Assembly: GCA_024362935.1 (NCBI GenBank)
Contig: JANCRA010000003.1
Span: 45,887,344 to 45,951,343 of the forward strand
Source of the DNA: Setophaga petechia
Lineage: Eukaryota > Chordata > Aves > Passeriformes > Parulidae
Reading direction: 5' to 3'
DNA: 64,000 nucleotides
How positions within the stretch are numbered: the stretch's first letter is position 1; each line of letters opens with the position of its first letter. The notes under the pieces are model-generated. The model saw only the letters and a program-made list of their open reading frames with translations, made no database searches and was not told the origin of the DNA. Shown one piece after another: positions 13,381 to 25,255 of this stretch. A program made the position numbers and the translations under genes.

Positions 13381-14659
13381 GGGTTTTGGCCTGGCTGTGT
13401 CCATCTCTGTTCTGCTGAGAGGATTTCCAGGAGTGCTTTGAGGCTGGTGGGTGACAGGTGGTGTTGCCGTGCTCAGAACTCAGTTTAATGCTCCCTGCAC
13501 CAACCAAAATAGGAAGTTTTCTGCTGTCTGTGTAGAAACCACTTAACTAACCAATCTCTTAGGATCAGACCTTGATGCTGTTGAATTCTTGTCAATGATT
13601 TAAGTGAGGCTTCAATTTTTTAACTTTGTGTTATTTTTGGTCACTAAAAGTGCAGAAAAAACCAGTGAGGACACACCATCTGATACGCTGTTCCTTCTGA
13701 CAGTGTGTGTTGTTCCTTCTGTTTTACTTCCCAGCATCTGTTGTTTTAAAACTATTATTTCTGAACACATTACAGAGGTTTACTTAATGCAATCACCTAT
13801 TTATGCTTTTATGTGGCAAACTGAGACACTTGGCAGTTGTGCTGCAAATTGCCTTTTTGTATTTTTGTTTGCTTTTTTCCTTTCCCTTGGATGTGACTCA
13901 GTTGTTCAGAACTATTGTTGCTGCCCCCTTTGACTCTGTCATGCACATCTGATTTAAAAACAATGAACCTCATGATTTCTGACTACCTTCATACTCAGCT
14001 GGGATGTTTACAGTGTTTCTCACATTTCACCCTGCATGTGTGGCTTCTTACTGAGGCTGTCCCAATTGGCACAATGCCATTAGAAGTGTCAGTAATTTAT
14101 GAAGTGTAAGAGTAATTCTCAAAGTAACAGACTGTAATTTATAAACATTTTTATAAATTTTAACATTAAAGTCTAGCTGGGTTTAATGCCTACAGTTTGG
14201 ATGAAATTGCAAGGAGATTATTTGTTTAAAATTTTCTTTCCTTAAGCTTGGTTTGAAGCTTGAGCTTGCATTTAGGAGATATAGGAAGCTTTAGGAAGCT
14301 TCTGATCCTGCAGCTCCATGCAGATTGCCAGACTGTGACTGCAGCAAGCTGTCAGTGTGATGAGGACACACTAAGTGACGAGAATTCCAAAGTCCTGGCA
14401 AGAGTGCACTTCTTAATTTTCTTAGGCACTCTTGGACATCACATAGGAAATCGTGTACCTTTCCTATATTGACTTAGTTACCAAATAACAGCAGGAATAT
14501 TTTCACTCCCTTTGAATTTTTCTTTTTTTAAGGCCTACCATCTAGGTAAGTGTAATCTTAACATTTAGTTTTGATGTGCTAGAAAATTACATCATGAGAT
14601 CACTTATTTTGCCAGCGCAGAAAATCTCACTGGTAAAAAACCAGAATGTGTTGGGTGGG

Positions 14660-14775
14660 CTTTGGACACTGCTCATGGAATCAGAAAGGCTGGAAAAGAT
14701 CTCCAAGATCATCAAGTCCAGTCTTTGATGTTCGGTGTTCAGACAAGTTTATGAGCCCTGGCAGCTCGTAGCAGG
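14660..14775 (-). mobile_element. CR1-like LINE 3' fragment
   Basis: The plus strand carries gaatcagaaaggctggaaaa then gatcatcaagtccag. It resembles the complement of the CR1 3' end (agaatcatagaatggtt...ggaaagacct...gatcatccagtccaac). It is short and degraded, and another avian repeat sharing this tail is possible. Confidence 0.45.
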
Positions 14776-15117
14776 AGGTCCTCATTCCAGTCTGGGTCAG
14801 CAGAAGATAACCCAGTTATTACCATCCTGTTCTCTTCCCTAGGGAGAATCTCCTGGCTTTCTAGAAGTAGAACTTTGTTGATCCTGATGTGTCTTTAAAT
14901 ATTACAGCATTTTTTAGCTATTTTAAAAACGTTTTCAAAGATGTGGTTTAAGCTCAAATAAAACAGTCTTTCAAGTAGTTAGAGGTGTACCAAGTGGGCT
15001 TGGGTGAGAGGCAGCTGCTTTTCCAGCAATTTCCTCAGCTGTTGTATGAGCAGAGCTGATAGTCCTGCTGGAAAAAACATAACACAGCTATTATATTATA
15101 TCTATCTGTCTATCTCA

Positions 15118-15138
15118 GCATATTATATAATAATATGC
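15118..15138. repeat. Short AT-rich palindrome
   Basis: GCATATTA and TAATATGC are perfect 8-bp inverted arms around TATAA, next to a (TATC/TGTC) simple repeat at 15100-15116. Confidence 0.7.
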
Positions 15139-16321
15139 TTTCCTTGGGTTTTGCCTAATGATGCTGCTGGTTTGTGCACCACGACATTTCTTTCTGAAGG
15201 GCAGAATTTCCAGTACTGAATACAAATAGAACCCTGTTTTCTGGTAAAGGCTCTGCCTCATTTCCTGCTGCCTTACATGTGGTTTGGTATTTGTTACTAA
15301 AAATATAAACTTTTTATCCAATAAAAAACCCCAGGATTTCTAGACAAAATCACTGACACTTTGTTCTGTATGCCTGGACTGGCAGAAGGCTCTTTTTGCC
15401 AACCAGGAATGTTGTTATTCCTTACTGTTCCAGCTGTTGCCATGGGTGAGCACTAGGAGACAGAGGGTCTCCATTTTGAACTTCATCCTTAAGACTAACC
15501 TGTTTCACTTTAGAATACTGGAAAATCAAACCATGTTAACTACAGAGTTTTCATCGGGCAATTAAGTTGCACTGAAATCGAGTTTTATGCTGATTAATTT
15601 ATGAGAATGACCTCAAACAAGCATGGGAACACTGAGCAAATGTCAGGAACTGACAAGTTGCTCAGCGAAATATTTAAATCAAGCCCACTGAGTTTTCCTA
15701 AGTTAAAAAAAAAAAAAAACATGAGGCTCTATTTCATTCCTAATTGTATTTAGTTGAGGATTCAGTGTTTTATAATGTAGGCTGAAAAGAAATTCTGTGT
15801 ACTGTTAATTCTAACTTCTGCTTTAAAGTAGGGCTGCAGCAGTGATGTGTACTCTTACAAGATTTCTAACAGTATCACCTCAAAAAGCCAATTGTGGAAT
15901 ATAGCTCTAACGGAGGAGTTTTCAAGAGTTACTGAGTCCAGTGATACTATGACAAGGTTTTTGTTGGTTTTCTTTCCAAAAAAAACCCTAACCTGTTTTC
16001 AAAAGCACCATTTATTCTGTCTTTTGGACTGCATTGCACAAGTCCATGAGGTTGAATCCCTATTTGGTATCACTTCAAACACTTTCTTGCAGGTGGTAGA
16101 TGCTTTTCAGCTTCTTGGTAATCTGTGTTACTGGAATTCCTTCTTTTGCTTTAAGTTCCCTGATTTTTTTTTTTTTTTTCCCACTCCCTCTCTAACCTTC
16201 TCTTCTTTCAAACATGTGCAGGTTTTTCCATATGGGGACACTCCAGAGCACTAAGTCAGTGAAAGCTCTATAAAGTCAATATCTGTGAATTAAAGTGTGT
16301 TAAATCCCTGTGTATATGTTC

Positions 16322-16872
16322 TCATTTTGAAGTAGGGTGGCCTTCAATTCTGGTTGCATAATCCTCCACCTGGGTATTCATCAAGTTGGGCAGTTCAAGG
16401 TCATTGGGGAATTTTAAAGTGCTGGACAGGTTTCAGACCAAGCCCTGGTGAACATGTAAAGGGATTCACCCCTCTGCACTCTCAGGGTGGCACTTAGGTG
16501 TGCCACATCTTTTGGCTTCTTGAACTGCACCTCAAAGCTCAGCACCTGCACAGTAGAGGCCACATTTCCCAAGTCCTGTTTTCCTACTGCAGTAGTTTTT
16601 AGCACTCTCTGATTTATTGCTACCTGTATGATGAATTTAAGCTTCCTGACAACACTGTGCTTTCTGCTTGGGATTTTGTGGCTGCCAGGATGCTTTACTG
16701 GTGTAGCAGAGCTTGACTCTGGGAGCGTGATGTAAATGATGCCTGTAGAACTAGGTTTATTTTTAGTGCCCATCAGAGGGTATGCTTGTTTCTCAGAAAA
16801 TAATCTTCCTTTCTCTTTTTCTTCTTCATTTCTGTCTGCCTGGATCTGGAGGATGAGAGCCCCTCTTAGCAT
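16322..16872 (-). pseudogene. Possible decayed coding segment, unidentified
   Basis: On the minus strand a 152-codon frame (16872-16414) ends with LRVQRGESLYMF and SETCPAL. A second frame (16413 down to a stop at 16322-16324) follows immediately, with LKFPNDLELPNLMNTQ and VEDYATRIEGHPTSK. The switch falls in an A/T run (TTTAAAATT). The two parts read like one protein-like stretch broken by a frameshift. No family was recognised. It could be a decayed retrocopy or chance open reading. It is not part of TUB or RIC3. Confidence 0.2.
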
Positions 16873-17339
16873 TCATGCAAGCCCTGTCAGAAAAGCACAC
16901 AGAGCGGGTTTCTCACGGAGCCATGCAGCTCTCACAGCTCACTGTCACCCTGCCCTGTCACAGTGCATGTGTGTCCCCGTGTGCTGTCCCCTACCTTGTG
17001 TGTCTGTCACCAGCCAGAGGACACAGCTGCAGAGACGTGCATGGAAGCTTAGCAGAGAAAATGCAGAACCGAAGCCATTAAATCACAGCTCTCCCAATCC
17101 TGAAGAAAGAGCTCCTCCTGAAGGCAAAAACCGTCACTTGAACTTTCCTTGTGTTCACATTGCATTCCAGAAGAGAAATTTTTGTTATACTTGCACTATT
17201 TTGAGCCCTAAGCCCAGAAAAAGGCAGCACTCCTAGAATCCAAGCAGTGCAGTTGCAGAGAAGCAAAGCAAAGTGCAAAGGAGCTCCATGTGCAGATGTG
17301 GAGGGAGTCCAGCATGCAGGCTGGGGATGTGCTGGGAAT

Positions 17340-17431
17340 GGCAGGAGGGTGATTTACTGCCAGGGGATGAATGGGCACACTGCCTGGCAGGAGGGTGATT
17401 TACTGCCAGGGGGTGAATGGGCACACTGCCT
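17340..17431. repeat. 46-bp tandem duplication
   Basis: Two adjacent copies beginning GGCAGGAGGGTGATTTACTG and ending GGGCACACTGCCT differ by about one base. The near identity suggests a recent duplication. Confidence 0.9.
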
Positions 17432-20400
17432 GGCACTGCTTGGAGGGTGCCCTGGGTTTCAGTGTTCAGTCACTGCTTATGTTGTGTTGTATTGGTAAGA
17501 ACTCTGTCCATACTGTTTGTTTCTCATCTAAACAGCTCAATTTCTGTACGGATTTCTTCATGATGTCATTTTCATCCATTAATTTCCATGTCCTAATCCC
17601 AAGCTTGGTGGTGTAACCAATGTTTCTTTCTAACTTCTGTTGAGTCTCCATAATGCCACACTTGTGTGTCCCTGCCAGAGTCCTCATGTCTTCTTGTCTT
17701 TGTTTAAATGTGGGCTTAACTGGATCACAAAAATTGGGCATTACTGGCAAGAACATTTCCGGAAATTGGATTTGGAAGGGAGGCCAAAGTTTGCTCTCAC
17801 ATGCATCCCATGAAGACTTGTTGACACTCAAGGGGGGGATCTAGAATATCTGTTGGTGAAAAATGTTCACCCTTTTCATTAAATGTGCTGCCAAATTCAG
17901 TGATGTCAGATGCTGCACAGTGCATTTAGAAAAAAAAACCTGGCCCATGATTTAAGGGTGGAACTGAACCTGCACAAGAACAGGCAAATCACAGGGAGCT
18001 TCCCTAAGAAACAAGGTCTGAAAGGAACAAACCTCTTACAGTGGCTTACTGAAAAACATCTATGAAAAAGACAAATATTGGAGATTTAATAATTTTTACT
18101 ATCTTAAGAGTGTAAACATCTTTTCTGATGATTGAAACTGAGTTTATTTCAAATTAAAATCCTGTGCTCAGTGACAGGAAAATCAGGTCCTCTGGCAGTC
18201 GTATGCAAAGTATAAAGGGGATGTACATATGTGCCCAGCAGGATTGTCAGTTTCAAGTGTGGGATGGGTTTAGTTTATGACTTTCCCAACATTTTCTAGG
18301 TTTAGATGTGCAAACATTTGTGCACACACACATAAATATGGATACAGTATTAAGAAAAGTCCTTTGGTCGTATCTTCTTTCCCCTCTGTTCACAGTGACA
18401 GCATAAACCATGTTATTAATTTGCCTTGGGGTTAATCATTGCAAAATATCTCTAAAAGAGTCACTTGTTTGAAACCTCTTCTAAAATCATTTTGAGCAAG
18501 TGATTTTTTTCTGCTGAAAAGATTACAAAAAGTTGTTCTCTCTCACGCTTTCCATGTGAGTATCTATTCCAGAGAACCATCTGCTTTTCCTTTGAGCTGA
18601 CTTTTCAGCAGGCTTCATCCACACAGTGAGCCAATCTCCACCCCACAATCACAAGACTGGGGCTTTTGTTTCTCCTTTTTGAACAAATTCTTACACCCAA
18701 GAGCAGGGAAACAAAACAAAAAATGTCTGTGGAGGATGTTTTGTAATTTGCTGCACCTCTGGAAGTATCTCGGACAGTGCATACTCTAGAGATGGTTCAT
18801 TTCTGAGAGTTCCTAGTAGCCCCTGAGCTGATTTGGTACTTTCCAACACTGTCTTCATCCAACTAATGACAGTCTGAAAGATCCAGTGTTTGGGAGCAGC
18901 TGTAGAAATACTCATTTTAGAATATGTTGAGATTATATCTGCCTGTAAAGAAAAATAACCTTTGTTTCTGACTTGTTTACTTAAACTTCAAGAAGTAGAA
19001 AATGTGCTACATGAATGTTTCTGTCCCTAGAAAATCAAGAAGCAGATTAATTATTTTTATTTTAATTTTTTTTAATTCCCACAGTAAACATTTTCTGATT
19101 CATTTCTTTGCCTTTCTTAAATAAACAGATATTATACAGTAGAATTTGAATATGTTATGGTCTATATTTTCTTTACATTATATGGGGTTTTAAAGAATGG
19201 AATATATCAAATCTGACAAAAAATGACCTAATCATGACAACTAACATTTAACCAGACATGTTTTTTCACCATAGCTGTAACATGTCAGGCTTGTTTGCAC
19301 ACAAGACTGTCTTGACCTATTTTGAGTAGCCAGGCATCTCCCTTTTTGTTCAGACCTTAGAGAGTTTTAGATAAACCTGCAAGAATGTGCTTTTGCAAAT
19401 TAAATTTTTTTTAAAAAGAAACTCTTTGGTATTCTGGAGTAAATATATTTATTTACCAGTATGTAAATGACTGATTTTAGTGTTTGTGAATACAGAACAC
19501 TGTGCAGAAATATTAAACTTACTTTGTTTGAAACAACATCTTTCCCTGCCCAAGATCGGAAGCACCTCAATAACTTACTTCCAGTGGATATGGAGTTATT
19601 TAACATAAGGAGTTTTCAGTGCCATTTAAACTGTATTTTTACAATTTCCCCTGTCAGGAACAATATAGCTTGGGTAATCTTGCACTTGGGCATGTGTTTG
19701 ATCCCAGCAGAGAGGAGGAGGGGCCTGTGAGCACTATATAAACAATCCCAGGAAGATCACTGAGAAAAAGGAGAGGTGTCTGTTTGCTCTTTAGGAATCT
19801 GTGCCCCCCCCAAAAAAACTGATGAAGTTCCAAAGCTGAGAAAAATCACTTGACCAGACCACTCTTTCCAGTAGTGTTTGGGATGCTCAGTCTGTCTGAT
19901 CTGGTGTTGCATTCATTTGCTGGTCAGTATAAAACCATTGATATATAGATGATTTTCTAACTTTTACTTGGTTTTTCTTCCTCAGTGTTTGTGATACATG
20001 AGGTTAGAAACATAGGATTTTATTATTTTTTATTAGAATGTGCAAGTAAATATTATTTAAATAGAAGATTATTGCACTAGATTGTTCTGTGTTCTCAAAG
20101 GTAAGCGTAGTTTTCTTATTCTTAGCTGGGAAATTAAAAATTCAAGATATGGACACTAATTGCTAATGAAAAGAGTTAGGTCATAAACTTCTAAGATATG
20201 TATCTGTTTTCCAAATACTACTTGATAACTAATCCTCTTTAGAGTATTTTTGGGGCCAGCAGGGATCTTACTTTTTGCTTTATCCTGATCCATGATTGCC
20301 TGAAACAATCTGTAATGATTCTCAGATATACAGGGAAAACTAAGCCCATTTGTGGGTTTTAAAATCTAGTTTTATCATAATATTTTGTTTTAACAACACA

Positions 20401-22200
20401 TGTGGTATTTCTTTTAGCTTTAACAAAAAGTACAGCCATTTCATTTGCCAGGTGGGAAACATCACAAGTAAAGGAATGTGTGCTTTTAAAGAGCCTGACT
20501 GCTTCCATAGGGCATCCACCTGAGCTTCTGTGACTTTTTCTCAAATTCCCAGCTTTGCTGATGTTCTGACCTATGATTTTGATTTACTTACTTCATCAAA
20601 GTTCTCTGAGAATCCTGATTTTGATCAGCTAAGCTCTCCTTCAAATTATGAGAGTTTGCTAGTAGAAGTGAGCAGTTAATAGTTGAGAAGGTTGGAGACA
20701 CATTTGATGGTCCTTTTCTAAAATGCTCCTCTAAATAGACATTTCTGTTCGAGGGGGCAAAGCTGAGGCAAAGAGTGGAAAGGAAATATTATGCAAACAG
20801 GAGGAACCCCAGTTTGAAGGCTGCTGGTGAGCTGCTACAGGCTGGCTATGTTCAGAGAGCACTTACTGGTCCCTGGGGAGGGGCTGCCAAGGCCATTGAC
20901 ACCTCAGGGATGAGCTCTTGAGGCTCTCTGACACCTTGCTGCAAAGAAACAGGAAGCCTTTAGCTCTGTCACAGGTGTTAGAAGTAGCCCTAACAGCTCT
21001 AAACTGTAAGGGATTAGAGTCCTTGCAAGGCACATGTGAAAGGGGACTTCAGCTCCTTTATTTTTCCATGTAAAAGTGGGGTTCACATCCCTCTTAGTGC
21101 TTGAAACGATGGGAAATAGACGTGGCATTGAAAAGGGGACCCCCTTCACTGAGGTTTTGCATACCTGGGAGAAAATGATGTCTAGTACAGCATAGTTATT
21201 CTAGGAGCACACAAGAACGCTGTGCCAAGGAGTGGGCAACTCCCATCTGGAGAATGATGGCCATCATGAGGAGCTCCTGATCAACACAAATCCACTTTCC
21301 TGTTGTGATATCGATCTGGTGCATTCCCAGATGATGTGGATTACAGGTACGTTTGAACAATTGCACCTGGCAGCTCTGGTGGTGAGGGCAATTGGTGGGC
21401 CAGACCCATAATTCAGGGGTACAGACACTCTGGGGCTGGGCTGGTGGGGTGGCATGAAACAGGGCTGGGTGGTGACTCTGTGGGGCACAGGCCCTTCCCA
21501 TGGGTTGCCCCAGCTGTGGTGGGTGCCATTGCCATGGGCACTGCTCCCACACCCCATCCCAGCACTCAAGTGAGCAGCTCTGTGGGGGCAGCCCTGGGCT
21601 GGCACCCCACCTTGATGGGCACCCAGCATCTGGCTTGGAGCTGGTGCAGAGCAGGGGAATCCAATTTATTTCATTGAAGCAGAATGTCCCAGAGGCCCAT
21701 GGGGGGTGTGCAGATGCAGTGGGATGCCTGCCCTGTGCTCCTGTCTGCCTCAGAGTGTCACAGTTCTGGTGACACCCAGGGAGCACTTGCCAGTCTGTGA
21801 CAATCCAGGGAAAGGGTGTCAGCCTCACACTGGGCTGTGCCTGTATCCACAGCAGAGCTCCAGCACATCTCCTACTATTTCCTTGGAAGTACTGGGGAAT
21901 GATGTAAGGGCTTGGCTGAACACCGAGGTGAGGCTGACACTAGACCAGATGGGTGAAAGCCTCAGCCAACCTGACCTAGAATGTTGACAAGGATGGGGCA
22001 TCCACACTTTCACTGGGCACCTGCTCCCCCACCACCCCACCCTTGTGACTAGAGGCAGCTCCCTCAGCCCGCCCTTGTGTGCTGTGGGACTCCTCACCAT
22101 CTCCATGGCCTGGGCTGGGCCTATATCCCTCACATCAGTACCTTTCCAGGGCCGTGGGGACCAAGAGAGGACAGAGGAACCCACAGGCACTCACCAAATC
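17432..22200. other. Intergenic DNA between TUB and RIC3
   Basis: 17.4-20.7 kb is AT-rich with no convincing exon. 20.75-22.2 kb is distinctly more GC-rich and has several overlapping open frames on both strands, the longest being minus 21828-21196. Their composition (Cys, His, Trp, Pro rich) and lack of family motifs argue against real coding. Confidence 0.4.
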
Positions 22201-22229
22201 CCAAAAAAGAGATGAAGAAAGAAATTTTG

Positions 22230-24767
22230 CTGTTATTTTTTTTTGGTTTATTGGTTTGGTGTTTTAAAATTTATTATTTCCCAACATTGAAAATAACTTC
22301 CTATGAAGCAGCTAGAAGGGACCTCCATGTGAAGGCCAGCACTTCTTCTTGCCATCTGTTGCTTCTCCAAAGAAACAGCTGCCTACGTTCTTGGCTTGGT
22401 TTGCTAATATTCTTCATGCAAGGCTGACTTCACTCATCTTCAGGGATTGTTGTTGCCCTCAGACTGAAACGACCCCACCTCCAGACCCCAGGAACCTCTG
22501 TGGCCCTCTTGGGGACAACTCCTGTCACCTCAGCACAGGAGCCTGGTGAAAGCCAAGTCAATTCAGTCTTTCCCTGAGGAGCTCCAGGAAGGGTGGGGTA
22601 GGGGATGAGAAGGAAGGGGTCATACAATGCATGGCAATCCACAAATGATTGTTGATGCCAGGACATGGAATAGGTGAGCTAGTAGGACAGGCCCTGTGTG
22701 GAGGCTGGGGCTCTGTAATATTCCCTAGCATGTTTGCAAAGAAGAAATTCCTAGGGCTCCATGCTTTCATTATGATAACTTTACTCTGTTTTAAAAAAAT
22801 TGTCTCAAACTGTTGATGTCATAGCCTAAAAAACTCCAGGATGTAAGGTGGCACCAGCAAAGCAGGACGTGGCCATGGAACTGGAAAGTTTCTAAAATAC
22901 ATCTCCTTCTTAAGGGGTCGTGGGAGCACAGGTGCTGTCACCAAAGTAACAAATAAGGAGGAAGGACAGGATTTTCATCCTTGTCTTGTTGCTTATTTTT
23001 CAGTCAGACAGGTGCGGATTTTGAGCCGCCAGAACTCCTGGAGGCAGGCACTGCGTGTGGTTCTTCGCACATTGGCAATGGCTCTCATGGTGCAAGGGCT
23101 GATGCTCCTCCTTCTCCTCCTTCCCCTCCTCCTCCTGCACCTTCGATTGTTGCCATTTTTCAGGCCCAGGGAAAGTGAGTCCCCCTCTGGGTGCTGCCGG
23201 GCGTGTCTCTGTGCAGTCCCTCGCAGAGGTGGGCCCAGCTCACTGCTCTGGCGGTGCCCCGGCAGGCCGCTGTCCCTGGGCTGCACCCCGTCCCCTCCTG
23301 GGCACAGAGCCAAGCTCTGCATGGCCATCACCAGGGAACTGAGGGCACTGGCACTCATGGCAGAGGGGGGATTTTGTTCCTCCTCTTCCTCCTCTTCCTC
23401 CTCTTCCTCCTCTTCTACAGCCTCCTCCTGGCACATGCCTTCCTCTTCAGTCATCATTGGAAGGGGCCCTGCTGCTGTCCCTTACAAAGCTGATCTGCCA
23501 CCGATCTCACTCCTCTGGCTTTTCATTCTTCCAGACATTCATCAAGGGCCACTGAGGGCTGGGTGGATGGGGGGCAGCTGCAGAGGGCCCTGCTTCTGTA
23601 GTGCCAGAGCACTCGGGGGACTGGTGACATCACAAACAGCCACTGTGACTGGGCCATGAGTGTGGTGTGGGTTGGGTTACGGTGGGCCTGAAAAGTGCCC
23701 AGGTATGGGAGAAGCAGGAGGGTCATAAGAGCTGAGGGAACCTTTCCTGGAGTCCATCCCACCTGCCATGCTACTTGTACAAGAAAAGCTGTCCCTTGGG
23801 CACAGGGACTGCCTGCCACCTCTCCTCAGGAGCCCTTGGCTCCAGCACCCTCCTCACCCCATACTTGGAGCAGCCTCAACATGACCCTGGCAACAGCATT
23901 CCAAGAGCAAAAAAAACCCACAGGTTTCTAAGAAGAAGGCAAAGCCTACCTGCTACCTTCAGTCTGAGGGTCCCCCTCATGCTGTTCTTTCCTTTACAGA
24001 CAAATCTTAACACTGCTTTTTTGGTTTTAATCTCTAGGGATATTTTTAGTGCTCTCACACATTGTGGTCCACTTCCTGCAATCATCTGGGAATTTCATCA
24101 CAGCTAAGTCAAAGTTAAAGCACAACTCACAGATCTTCAGTCTTGCTCACATAGGTAACACAACATGGATTAGGCTACCGTTCAAACAGCATGGAATAAA
24201 TGGGAAAGGCGCTGTGGAATAGCAGAGGAGCTTTGTGGACAGCAGTTTCTCAAGAGTAGAGAGCAATGACAGAGTTGAGAGAGTCAAGTGTGTAACTATG
24301 ATCTGCTCTGCGACCAGTTAACACTGAGCTAAGAGAAAGAAGGCATATTCTGTCCTTCAGCACCCCAGTAAACTCATGTATATATAACGATTTGATTAAC
24401 TCTCCTAACTGGTAGCACACAGATGGTTTTGAAAAAGTCAGAAGAGACATTTGGTTAACTCTGGGATGACAAAGGGCAAAACCAAGGACAACTCCTTCAG
24501 AATTGAAAAGGAACGAGTCACAAATATCTGCTCCAAAATACAAGGCTTCAAAAATCAAGGGCAAAGCACTGTTGGCAGCATCATGGTAACCCATGACGAG
24601 TGCATGAAAGAGGGCATTGGCTTCCAGTTCAGGCAGATGATGTGACTGGTACCATGAGAATGCAATAGGTACAAGGAGATGAACACAGAGAAGTCCTCAG
24701 TGGGAACAAAACCCACGTGGATGACAATTCATGACCTCTACCTTTACCATCCAGATGGTTGTCCCTA
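22230..24767 (-). other. RIC3: RIC3 3' UTR (probable extent)
   Basis: Downstream of the RIC3 stop on the minus strand, the first ATTAAA is at 24031-24026. The first AATAAA is at 22275-22270, with a second at 22252-22247. Both zones are followed by T/GT-rich sequence, so a short (about 0.75 kb) and a long (about 2.5 kb) 3' UTR are possible. The region includes pyrimidine-rich microsatellites near 23.1 and 23.4 kb. The end is inferred from hexamers only. Confidence 0.4.
23377..23416. repeat. (TCCTCT)n microsatellite
   Basis: Repeated TCCTCCTCT units make poly-Ser frames on the plus strand and poly-Glu frames on the minus strand. A related CTC-rich tract lies at 23105-23140. These tracts create the long low-complexity open frames seen here on both strands. 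Confidence 0.85.
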
Positions 24768-25255
24768 TCAATCAAGTACTTTGGTGTTGCGCTTTCTCAG
24801 TGTGCCTGTCTGCTCTGAATCGCTGGTCTTTTGCTTTTCCAGTGCAGCATTTTCATTTTCTGACTCCACAGACAGGTCCTCTTGGCTTGTCTCTTCTACT
24901 TCACTGCAGCACTCAGAGTGGAATCCAGCATTCTCTGCTATGACAGCAGGATCATCATCACAGCAGCAGCAGCACTCCCCAGTGCTCTGGCTGGGAGGAA
25001 GGTCACTTTTCTCCTCCTCAACAAGAGTTACATCATCCTTGTTCTGCATTAAATCCTGACCACCCATTCCTGTGGTGAGATCACTTAGCAGGGTTTCATC
25101 ATAAGGATACTCCTCATCTTCCATGCCCTCCATTCTTTCTGCCAGCTCTTCTGGAGAGGGCTGGCTCGGGTCAGGGTAATCTACAAGGATTGTGTCCTGC
25201 TTGCGCTTGAAGCAATCAGAATTATCGTACACAGGATAGGTCTCTTCTGGATAAC
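24768..25255 (-). CDS. RIC3: RIC3 exon 6 (C-terminus and stop)
   Basis: After CCTAAG it reads GYPEETYPVYDNSDCFKRKQ, then TILVDYPDP, an acidic region, CCCCC-DDD, DPAVIAENAGFHSE, and the end GTLRKRNTKVLD before TGA at 24770-24768. The five consecutive cysteines replace a CSCC motif recalled in human. They come from a TGC triplet repeat. Confidence 0.96.

Larger units (their letters stand above)
7437..16250 (+). other. TUB 3' UTR and downstream non-coding DNA
   Basis: No conserved coding exon was found here. AATAAA hexamers on the plus strand that could end TUB transcripts lie at 9223, 10255, 10647, 12480, 14957 and 15320. The real end cannot be chosen from sequence. The stretch holds a T27 tract (7931-7957), a MIR-like piece (13.3 kb) and a CR1-like piece (14.7 kb). 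Confidence 0.5.

Noticed and set aside
21196..21828. Minus-strand frame of 210 codons
   Set aside because: It lies in a GC-rich interval, is rich in Cys, Trp, His and Pro, matches no family motif, and is overlapped by equally long frames on the other strand.
22993..23659. Overlapping frames of 154 (minus) and 215 (plus) codons
   Set aside because: Their length depends on CTC-rich and (TCCTCT)n tracts giving poly-Leu/Ser or poly-Glu, with no recognisable domain. They lie in the probable RIC3 3' UTR.
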